Below, in pieces: positions 1 to 5,008 of a stretch of 7,734 nt of DNA. The notes under the pieces are model-generated. The model did not search any database and was not told the origin of the DNA. It saw nothing but the letters and a program-made list of their open reading frames with translations. Origin of the DNA: RPQK01 sp041946865 (GTDB taxonomy: Bacteria; Acidobacteriota; UBA6911; RPQK01); the NCBI GenBank assembly GCA_041946865.1, contig JBHGBF010000264.1, positions 1 to 7,734 on the forward strand. Direction: 5' to 3'. The translations under genes were made by a program, and so were the position numbers. Position 1 is the first letter of the stretch. The number at the start of each line of letters is the position of its first letter.

Positions 1-23
1 TGTATTTTGGCCAAAGTCCAGGA

Positions 24-51
24 TCCTAACGGACCGGGGTCCTAACGGACC
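24..51. repeat. Tandem 12-nt direct repeat, operator-like
   Basis: The 12-mer TCCTAACGGACC occurs at 24-35 and again at 40-51, a 16-nt period. The second copy sits in a symmetric element GGTCC-TAAC-GGACC (38-51). The junction of the two copies is also symmetric (GGACC-GG-GGTCC, 31-42). This could be a binding site for a dimeric regulator or part of an upstream gene's 3' region. It lies about 230 bp from the leuB start, so a role in leuB control is not obvious. The repeat is seen directly; its function is unknown. Confidence 0.5.
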
Positions 52-141
52 TCCGAACCAAAAACTGAGGCATTACTTCCGGTGAGTCTTTACTCTTGAC
101 AAGGGTGGCCTTCATGGAAGGGCGGAACTACGAACGGATCG

Positions 142-163
142 GGAGGCGTATCCTCCTTTTTTT
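142..163 (+). terminator. Weak intrinsic terminator-like hairpin
   Basis: GGAGG (142-146) and CCTCC (152-156) form a 5-bp stem around a 5-nt loop (CGTAT), followed at once by seven T residues (157-163). The T-run is good but the stem is short, so efficiency would be modest. It could end transcription of a gene lying left of the window, or shield leuB from read-through. Read on the minus strand the same bases resemble a purine-rich ribosome site, but no plausible start codon follows at the right distance. Confidence 0.35.
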
Positions 164-234
164 ACACAGTCGCTCTGTAACGCACAGTCACACGGCCACA
201 CGGCACGAGGGTAGTCCACACCTTCGCCTTATGG

Positions 235-272
235 TAAACTCCGTCTCTTCTTTGAATCTCGAAACGAAAGGA
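235..272 (+). promoter_or_regulatory. Putative -10 element and ribosome site of leuB
   Basis: TAAACT (235-240) is a fair -10 candidate, 40 nt upstream of the leuB ATG. No convincing -35 box lies 16-18 nt before it. AAAGGA (267-272) is a reasonable ribosome binding site, 8 nt before ATG 281. The same GGTAAA core recurs, also 40 nt before the start codon, in front of the peroxiredoxin gene. Confidence 0.35.
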
Positions 273-280
273 TAAGCACG

Positions 281-1369
281 ATGAGAATCGCAGTTCTTGG
301 CGGTGACGGCACCGGCCCGGAGGTTGTCGCGGAAGGACTCAAAGTCCTCAAAGCAGTGGCCCGGAAAGTCGGCTTTACTTACGAAATCAAGGAATTCAAC
401 CTGAGCGGTGACCGCTATCTGGCCGCAGGCGGCGATCCGAAGGTGCAGAACATCCCGGTTATTGATGAGCAGGAGATTGCGGAGCTGCGGACTTATGACG
501 CCATTTACCTCGGAGCCATCGGTCACCCGAAAGTGGCGCCGGGGATCCTGGAGAAGGGCCTGCTTCTGCGACTGCGGTTCGAGCTCGACCAGTACATCAA
601 CCTGCGTCCTGTCAAGCTCTATCCGGGTGTCTGGACCCCGCTCAAGGACAAGGGTCCTGAAGATATCGATTTTGTCGTCGTCAGGGAAAACACCGAAGGC
701 CTCTACAGCGGCATGGGAGGAGTCCAGTTCAAAGGCACCCCGCACGAGGTGGCAACCCAGGTGCTGTGCGATACCCGCATGGGAGTCGAACGAGCCATCC
801 GTTATGCTTTCGAGGTGTGCCGGAAGCGCAACCGGAAGAAGCGTTTGACGCTGGTCGGGAAGACCAACGTCCTGACGTTTGCGCACGGTCTCTGGTATCG
901 CACCTTCATGGAAGTCGGCGAAGAATACCCGGAGATCGAAAAGGACTACAACCACGTCGACGCCTGCTGCATGTGGTTTGTCAAGAATCCCGAGTATTAC
1001 GACACTATCGTGACCGACAACATGTTCGGGGACATCATCACCGACCTCGGCGCCATGATCCAGGGCGGCATGGGAGTGGCGGCCGGCGGCAACATCAATC
1101 CCCAGAGCGTCTCCATGTTCGAGCCGATCGGCGGTTCCGCTCCGAAGTACACGGGGATGAACGTCATCAATCCGATCGCCGCTATCAGCGCCATGGGCAT
1201 GCTGCTTCGAGAGACAGGTAACCACCGCTGCAACGCCAAGTGGATCGAAGCCGGCGACCGGGTAGAGCTGGCTGTCATGGCCACAACCCCGAAGATGAAG
1301 AGCCAGGCCGCCGGGAAAATGGGCTTCTCGACCACCGAAGTCGGCGACATGGTCGCGGCCGCCCTGTAG
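281..1369 (+). CDS. leuB: 3-isopropylmalate dehydrogenase (LeuB, actinobacterial-like subtype)
   Basis: This 362-residue cytosolic enzyme should carry out the third step specific to leucine synthesis, oxidative decarboxylation of 3-isopropylmalate to 2-oxoisocaproate. It is full length for the family. Visible signatures are the N-terminal GGDGTGPEV; GLLLRLRFELDQYINLRPVK (93-112), very close to mycobacterial LeuB and supplying R99 and R109; VVVRENTEGLY (132-142) with substrate arginine R135 and catalytic Y142; catalytic K194; and metal ligands D227, D251 and D255. The cofactor loop is EPIGGSAPKYTG (281-292). The usual His of EPxHGSAP is Gly, and the usual NAD-selecting Asp is Lys289 followed by Tyr290, as in NADP isocitrate dehydrogenase. 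ATG 281 is preceded by AAAGGA. No leuA, leuC or leuD is adjacent, so the gene stands alone here. A related decarboxylating dehydrogenase (tartrate/malate, homoisocitrate) is a less likely alternative because the 93-112 segment is LeuB-like. Confidence 0.85.
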   Translation: MRIAVLGGDGTGPEVVAEGLKVLKAVARKVGFTYEIKEFNLSGDRYLAAGGDPKVQNIPVIDEQEIAELRTYDAIYLGAIGHPKVAPGILEKGLLLRLRFELDQYINLRPVKLYPGVWTPLKDKGPEDIDFVVVRENTEGLYSGMGGVQFKGTPHEVATQVLCDTRMGVERAIRYAFEVCRKRNRKKRLTLVGKTNVLTFAHGLWYRTFMEVGEEYPEIEKDYNHVDACCMWFVKNPEYYDTIVTDNMFGDIITDLGAMIQGGMGVAAGGNINPQSVSMFEPIGGSAPKYTGMNVINPIAAISAMGMLLRETGNHRCNAKWIEAGDRVELAVMATTPKMKSQAAGKMGFSTTEVGDMVAAAL

Positions 1370-1382
1370 TCTCCCAAATAAC

Positions 1383-1414
1383 AAAGGATGAAGGCCATCG
1401 GGCCTTCATCCTTT
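1383..1414 (+). terminator. Perfect 14-bp hairpin after leuB
   Basis: AAAGGATGAAGGCC (1383-1396), a 4-nt loop ATCG and the exact reverse complement GGCCTTCATCCTTT (1401-1414) form a perfect hairpin 13 nt after the leuB stop. The stem ends in TTT but no long T-run follows, so it is a partial fit to an intrinsic terminator. Its right arm starts a 22-nt sequence that is repeated 94 nt further on. Confidence 0.7.
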
Positions 1415-1517
1415 CATTCTTCACCCTGCACCTCTCTTTCCACGCACCCGACGCGCTCCGCTGGAAAGCGCTGCGCTTGCGGCTCTGTGGGCTTTGCCTT
1501 CATCCTTTCATTCTTCA
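1402..1517. repeat. 22-nt direct repeat pair flanking a GC-rich spacer
   Basis: The 22 nt at 1402-1423 recur exactly at 1496-1517 (starting GCCTTCATCC, ending ATTCTTCA). The first copy overlaps the right arm of the terminator hairpin; the second has no matching left arm. The DNA between them (1424-1495) includes a near-palindrome AAGCGC-T-GCGCTT around 1465-1477 and shows no plausible gene. It looks like a duplicated intergenic element or a fragment of a dispersed repeat. Confidence 0.65.
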
Positions 1518-1580
1518 TCCTTTATCCTTTATCCTTCCCCTCGCCCCTTCGCCCCTTCGTCCCTTCTTCCTTGTCTTTTG
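1517..1580. repeat. Pyrimidine-rich tandem microrepeats
   Basis: A 7-mer ATCCTTT repeats about three times (1517-1537, last base altered). An 8-mer CGCCCCTT then repeats three times (1542-1565, third copy with one change), and more C/T-rich sequence follows to about 1580. The tract lies just upstream of the peroxiredoxin leader. It is low complexity, probably slippage-prone, and is not coding despite an open frame running through it. Confidence 0.65.
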
Positions 1581-1583
1581 TGG

Positions 1584-1626
1584 TAAAACTATTCCTAACC
1601 GTTCTCAACAACCCCACCGCAGGAGG
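1584..1626 (+). promoter_or_regulatory. Putative -10 element and strong ribosome site of peroxiredoxin gene
   Basis: TAAAAC (1584-1589), in the context GGTAAAACT, is a candidate -10 element ending about 40 nt before the start, as at leuB. AGGAGG (1621-1626) is an ideal Shine-Dalgarno match. It lies 4 nt from ATG 1631 and 7 nt from the next in-frame codon, GTG 1634, so either could be the true start. The protein differs by one residue. Confidence 0.5.
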
Positions 1627-1630
1627 CCAT

Positions 1631-2218
1631 ATGGTGAATTGTTCTCGTTTGTTCGTGACTGCCGTCGCTGTTCTCAGCCTGGCAGCCGTTTTCGGCGCCG
1701 ATAAAGCTTCCGTAAAACTCAACGTCGGAGACAAGGCGCCGTCTTTCTCAGCGAAGGATGCGGACGCACAGAACTGGAGCTCTGACGACCACGTCGGCAA
1801 GAAGTTCATCGTCCTTTACTTCTACCCGGCTGCCATGACGGGCGGCTGCACCAGACAAGCGTGCAGTTACAGGGACGACCTGTCGCAGCTGCGCCAGGCC
1901 GGGGCCGAAGTGGTGGGCGTCAGCGGCGACGAAGTCGAAAACCTCAAGGCCTTCCGGCAGGTGGAACATCTCAACTTCACCCTGCTGTCCGATCCGGACG
2001 GAAGCATCGCCAGGAAATTCGGGGTGCCGGTCAGAGAAGGCGGGTCGATCAACAAGACCATTGACGGCCAGGACAAAAGCTTCAAACGCGGGGTGACGGC
2101 TGCACGCTGGACGTTCATCATCGACACGGACGGCAAGATTGCCTATGTCAACCCGCAGGTCGACGCCGCCAACGACAGCAAAGCCGTGATGGCGGCGCTG
2201 AACGAGTTGAGGAAGTAG
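1631..2218 (+). CDS. Exported peroxiredoxin, BCP/PrxQ type
   Basis: This 195-residue thiol peroxidase reduces hydrogen peroxide and organic hydroperoxides. Residues 1-22 form a signal peptide (Arg6, hydrophobic 8-21, likely cleavage after VFG), so the enzyme should act outside the cytoplasm; most BCP proteins are cytosolic and lack this. The mature part is an AhpC/TSA-type thioredoxin fold. It has PAAMTGGCTRQAC (66-78), which keeps the PxxxTxxC active site with peroxidatic Cys73 and, as in E. coli BCP, a resolving Cys78 five residues later. Arg159 precedes WTFIID and fits the conserved active-site arginine. The open frame extends upstream to 1388 but through the terminator and low-complexity repeats; AGGAGG at 1621 fixes the start at 1631 (or GTG 1634). 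The gene seems monocistronic. A thioredoxin-like reductant in the periplasm would be needed and is not seen here. Confidence 0.88.
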   Translation: MVNCSRLFVTAVAVLSLAAVFGADKASVKLNVGDKAPSFSAKDADAQNWSSDDHVGKKFIVLYFYPAAMTGGCTRQACSYRDDLSQLRQAGAEVVGVSGDEVENLKAFRQVEHLNFTLLSDPDGSIARKFGVPVREGGSINKTIDGQDKSFKRGVTAARWTFIIDTDGKIAYVNPQVDAANDSKAVMAALNELRK

Positions 2219-2273
2219 GGCGCCTGGGAGCCCAGGCATCCTGCCTGTCGGTGCTAGTGCCCTGCCAGGCGCC
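2219..2273. repeat. Nested inverted repeats between convergent genes
   Basis: GGCGCCTGG (2219-2227) is exactly complementary to CCAGGCGCC (2265-2273), a 9-bp stem with a 37-nt loop. An alternative hairpin GCCTGGG/CCCAGGC (2222-2237) and a smaller CAGGC/GCCTG (2233-2247) compete with it. The element begins right after the peroxiredoxin stop and fills the gap to the convergent gene. No T-run follows, so it is an imperfect terminator. It could be a REP-like dispersed element. The remaining 42 nt to 2315 show nothing recognisable. Confidence 0.5.
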
Positions 2274-2315
2274 AAGGCCGGCAAGATCACAGGGCGGTGC
2301 GGTTTTGCAGTACCA

Positions 2316-3200
2316 CTACTTCAGCCCAGCGTCTTCGCTCACGCCCAGAGCGAAGCCGGTCCAGTCCAGAGCTTCTCGACCCTTGGCCAGAGCCGCGACC
2401 AGCCGATCGCGCACGACGGAAGCGAAGGGCATCGGGGTGCGGCTCGCGACTGCTGTCGCCTGCACGAGCTGCATGTCTTTAAGGCCGAGAGGCAGAGAGA
2501 AACCGACCTTGTCATAGCTTTGCTCGGCGACCTGCCGGCCGTAATTGAGGTAGATCGGGCAGGCAAAGAGGGTGCCGGCGAACACCTCGGCCATTCTTGC
2601 CCGGGGCACGCCGTTCTTTTCGGCGAACGTAAACGCCTCGGCCATCGCTTCAATTGCCGAAGCGATCAGGAAATTTCCGCCGAGCTTGACCACGTTAGCG
2701 ACCCCGGGGTCTTCTCCGAAATCAAAGATCCCCTGCCCGAGCGCCTCCAGTACAGGGCGTACCTGCGCTTTTGCTCCATCCTCACCCGAGGTACAGATCC
2801 AAAGCTTCCTGGCAGCGGCCGCTTCAGGCCGGCCAAAGACAGGCGCAGAGACAAAACGGTCGCCTCGCAGCTTGTGGATTTGGGCCACACGTCGCGACGT
2901 GTCGGGGGAAACCGTGCTCATGGAGACGTGCACAATCCCGGCTGCCCCTTCACTGAGACCTCCGGGCCCGGTCACAACCCGTTCCAATGCCGTGTCGTCG
3001 GCCAACATACTGACAATGACGCGGCCGGCCGCCGTGACGTCACCGGGCCGATCCCGAACCGTCACTCCCGGCTCGCCTGCCAGCTGTTCGGATTTCCTCC
3101 GCGTTCGGTTAAAGACCTGTAGGCTGAATCCTGCCTGGAGCAGGTTCTTTGCCATCGCCATTCCCATCGCGCCAAGACCCACAAACCCAATGTCCTGCAT
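2316..3200 (-). CDS. NAD(P)-dependent beta-hydroxyacid dehydrogenase (HIBADH/GLYR-like)
   Basis: This 294-residue cytosolic oxidoreductase belongs to the 3-hydroxyisobutyrate / 6-phosphogluconate dehydrogenase-like superfamily, of typical length. The N-terminal Rossmann domain opens with GFVGLGAMGMAMAKNL (5-20). NRT (31-33) after strand beta-2 is the arrangement usually linked to NADPH use in glyoxylate/succinic semialdehyde reductases. STVSP (95-99) and APVFGRPEAA (119-128) are the substrate-loop motifs; the second replaces the common SGG-x-x-GA form of classical 3-hydroxyisobutyrate dehydrogenases. VKLGGNFLIA (171-180) carries the catalytic Lys172 and Asn176 at the start of the all-helical C-terminal domain. 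The substrate cannot be read from sequence: a small aldehyde, a hydroxyacid or an imine is possible. ATG 3200 has AGGAGG 10 nt upstream. The gene converges with the peroxiredoxin gene and diverges from the glycosidase. Confidence 0.85.
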   Translation of the reverse strand: MQDIGFVGLGAMGMAMAKNLLQAGFSLQVFNRTRRKSEQLAGEPGVTVRDRPGDVTAAGRVIVSMLADDTALERVVTGPGGLSEGAAGIVHVSMSTVSPDTSRRVAQIHKLRGDRFVSAPVFGRPEAAAARKLWICTSGEDGAKAQVRPVLEALGQGIFDFGEDPGVANVVKLGGNFLIASAIEAMAEAFTFAEKNGVPRARMAEVFAGTLFACPIYLNYGRQVAEQSYDKVGFSLPLGLKDMQLVQATAVASRTPMPFASVVRDRLVAALAKGREALDWTGFALGVSEDAGLK

Positions 3201-3210
3201 GCCCTCTACT

Positions 3211-3216
3211 CCTCCT
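3211..3216 (-). promoter_or_regulatory. Ribosome binding site of the hydroxyacid dehydrogenase
   Basis: CCTCCT on the plus strand reads AGGAGG on the minus strand, in the context AAAAGGAGGAG. The spacing of 10 nt to ATG at 3200-3198 is slightly long but acceptable, and it supports this start. Confidence 0.7.
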
Positions 3217-3222
3217 TTTACT

Positions 3223-3250
3223 ACTTGTAGCTTGTCACTTGTAGCTTGTC
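3223..3250. repeat. Perfect tandem 14-mer (CTTGT heptads) in divergent promoter region
   Basis: ACTTGTAGCTTGTC is present twice head to tail (3223-3236 and 3237-3250). Inside it CTTGT recurs every 7 nt, four times, and the array ends in the symmetric CTTGTCACAAG (3246-3256). It lies just upstream of the minus-strand ribosome site and about 80 nt before the plus-strand glycosidase start. It could be a regulator site array or a slippage repeat; on the minus strand it also offers weak TTGTGA / TACAAG promoter-like boxes. Confidence 0.6.
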
Positions 3251-3299
3251 ACAAGAGCGGCGTATCCCCAAGCCCTGTACTCCGGGGGTCGACCGCTGC

Positions 3300-3323
3300 T
3301 AAAGTGCAGCCGGAAGCAGGAGG
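3300..3323 (+). promoter_or_regulatory. Putative -10 element and ribosome site of GH31 gene
   Basis: TAAAGT (3300-3305) is a weak -10 candidate without a clear -35 box. AGGAGG (3318-3323) is a perfect Shine-Dalgarno match 5 nt before GTG 3329. This spacing decides in favour of the GTG start. Confidence 0.45.
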
Positions 3324-3328
3324 TTTTC

Positions 3329-4897
3329 GTGAACTTCATCGTTTCGCTGGTTCTTCTCGTTCTGGCCTTTCAAACCGACCAGACCACGATCAAGCTCCAA
3401 CCCGGTGAACTCTGGTGGGGCGGAGCCGTTAACGAAGGTCATAAAATGCCTTTTGGCACGGCCCCTTATGCACTTGACCTTTACGGCACGAACGTCGGCA
3501 ACCAGTGCTCCCCGCTGCTGCTCTCCAATCAGGGCCGCTACATCTGGAGCGAGAAGCCGTTCCGGTTCGAATTTGCCGGAGACGAGCTCCGGATCAGGCA
3601 TCCCTATGGCCCGGCCCGCGTTGAGCAGGCAGGAAAGACCCTGGCCGAAGCCTATCGAGCCGCAGCGGCCCGACACTTTCCGCCAAGCGGGAAGATGCCT
3701 GACCCGGTGTTGTTCAGTCGTCCTCAGTTCAACACTTGGATCGAGCTGGTCTACAACCAGAACCAGGCGGACGTTTTGAAATACGCGCGCGGCATCGTCG
3801 ATAACGGCTTTCCTCCGGGCGTTCTCATGATCGACGACAACTGGAATCGCTATTACGGAAATTTCGAGTTTAAGGCCGAACGTTTTCCGAATCCGAAGCT
3901 CATGATCGAGGAACTCCACCGAATGGGATTCAAAGTGATGCTTTGGGTCTGCCCGTTCGTGAGCCCCGACTCTCCAGAGTTCCGAGAACTGCGGGATGAC
4001 AGGCTCTTCCTTATGGAAAGAACCGGCCCGCAGACCAGGCCGCTTATGATCGAATGGTGGAACGGTTTCAGCGCCGTCCTCGATTTCTCCAATCCCGGCG
4101 CCGTCCGCTGGTTTAATCAACAACTGGCCGGATTGCAGGCCAGGTACGGGGTCGACGGATTCAAGTTTGACGCGGGGGACACGGAGTACTATCCGGACTC
4201 TGCCGTTACGTACCGCCGGTTGCTGCCTAACGAACATACCGAGCTGTTCGGGAAGATCGGTGTCGACTACCCCCTGAACGAATTCCGGGCCATGTGGAAA
4301 ATGGGCGGCCAGCCGCTGGCTGAACGCCTCAGAGACAAGTACCACAACTGGGAAGATCTCCGGAAACTGATACCGCATACTTTCGTCGAGAGTCTCATCG
4401 GCCACAGTTTCACCTGCCCCGACCTCATAGGCGGTGGGGAGTACGCCTCGTTCCGTAACCTGGCTTCTTACGACCAGGACCTGGTGGTCCGGTCGGCCCA
4501 ATGCCAGGCCCTGATGCCGATGATGCAGTTCTCCGCGGCCCCCTGGCGGGTGCTCGACAAGCCCAGGCTTGCGGCAGTCAAACAGGCAGTGGAGATACGC
4601 CAAAGGTTTGTTCCGTATATCCTGGAGCTGGCACAGAAGGCTGCGCGAACCGGGGAACCAATCGTGGCGCCTCTTGAATACCACTACCCTAACCAGGGCT
4701 TTGCGGAAATCAAGGACCAGTTCATCCTGGGCGACCGGATTCTGGTCGCACCGGCGCTGACAAAAGGTCAGTCCCAACGCAGAGTGCTCCTGCCGCCGGG
4801 GAAATGGAAGTCGGACGACGGGCAGTTCCACGATGGGGGCCAGGAAGTTACGATCGCGACCCCCCTCGAAAGACTGCCGTATTTTGAAAGGCTGTGA
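3329..4897 (+). CDS. Secreted glycoside hydrolase family 31, NET37/MYORG-like alpha-glycosidase
   Basis: This 522-residue retaining alpha-glycosidase is predicted to be exported: residues 3-14 are a short hydrophobic signal segment (FIVSLVLLVLAF) after a GTG start with AGGAGG 5 nt upstream. A beta-rich N-terminal domain (about 20-125, with WWGGAVNEGHKMPFG) is followed by a TIM barrel starting at FNTWIELVYNQNQADV (134-149), with VLMIDDNW (165-172), FKVMLWVCPFVSPDS (201-215) and GVDGFKFDAGD (274-284). By family pattern Asp281 is the nucleophile. Asp336 in RDKYHNWEDL is my candidate acid/base, 55 residues on, similar to the nucleophile to acid/base spacing in human MYORG. CPDLIGGGEY (363-372) is another barrel motif. 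A small beta C-terminal domain (about 460-522) closes the protein. The NET37/MYORG branch includes alpha-galactosidases, so alpha-galactoside cleavage is as likely as alpha-glucoside or xyloside cleavage. No transporter or sugar regulator is adjacent. Confidence 0.85.
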   Translation: MNFIVSLVLLVLAFQTDQTTIKLQPGELWWGGAVNEGHKMPFGTAPYALDLYGTNVGNQCSPLLLSNQGRYIWSEKPFRFEFAGDELRIRHPYGPARVEQAGKTLAEAYRAAAARHFPPSGKMPDPVLFSRPQFNTWIELVYNQNQADVLKYARGIVDNGFPPGVLMIDDNWNRYYGNFEFKAERFPNPKLMIEELHRMGFKVMLWVCPFVSPDSPEFRELRDDRLFLMERTGPQTRPLMIEWWNGFSAVLDFSNPGAVRWFNQQLAGLQARYGVDGFKFDAGDTEYYPDSAVTYRRLLPNEHTELFGKIGVDYPLNEFRAMWKMGGQPLAERLRDKYHNWEDLRKLIPHTFVESLIGHSFTCPDLIGGGEYASFRNLASYDQDLVVRSAQCQALMPMMQFSAAPWRVLDKPRLAAVKQAVEIRQRFVPYILELAQKAARTGEPIVAPLEYHYPNQGFAEIKDQFILGDRILVAPALTKGQSQRRVLLPPGKWKSDDGQFHDGGQEVTIATPLERLPYFERL

Positions 4898-4948
4898 GCA
4901 CGGGCGGACGCCGGAACGGCGGATCAAGAGCGGCGCGGCGCCGGCCAC

Positions 4949-5002
4949 TTGAACTCTCCGCTGCCCGTCAGCTAAGCTGAACCTCCGCTACTGCAAGCGA
5001 GG
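4949..5002 (+). promoter_or_regulatory. Putative promoter and ribosome site of ftcD
   Basis: TTGAAC (4949-4954) and TAAGCT (4973-4978) lie 18 nt apart and give a weak sigma-70-like pair, ending 30 nt before ATG 5009. GCGAGG (4997-5002), 6 nt before the ATG, is a modest ribosome site. The spacer from 4898 also holds a small GCCG-GAA-CGGC hairpin but no T-run, so no clear terminator separates the GH31 gene from ftcD. Confidence 0.35.
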
Positions 5003-5008
5003 CAAGAC

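Noticed and set aside
2..85. Possible 3' end of an upstream plus-strand gene (open to TGA at 83-85)
   Set aside because: Only 27 codons are visible, they include the 12-nt repeat, and they show no recognisable protein motif.
96..101. Perfect TTGACA -35 box
   Set aside because: No -10-like sequence lies 16-19 nt downstream and no gene begins nearby, so it is probably chance.
29..115. Minus-strand small frame beginning at ATG 115 (29 codons)
   Set aside because: No ribosome site at proper spacing and it ends within the tandem repeat; no support beyond being open.
188..1384. 398-codon open frame on the minus strand opposite leuB
   Set aside because: It mirrors the leuB coding sequence, has no family-like protein signature, and leuB on the plus strand is unambiguous. 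It is a codon-bias shadow.
1388..1630. N-terminal extension of the peroxiredoxin frame starting at ATG 1388
   Set aside because: It would begin inside the terminator hairpin and translate low-complexity repeats, whereas AGGAGG at 1621 and a signal peptide begin exactly at 1631.
3223..3256. CRISPR-like array
   Set aside because: The repeats are only 14 nt with no spacers between them.
2520..3408. Plus-strand frames of 200 and 278 codons opposite the hydroxyacid dehydrogenase
   Set aside because: They run antisense to a well-conserved Rossmann enzyme and lack ribosome sites and motifs.
3299..4948. 549-codon open frame on the minus strand covering the whole GH31 gene
   Set aside because: Striking length, but it is antisense to a clear family-31 enzyme, its product lacks recognisable motifs, and long antisense frames are common in GC-rich genes.
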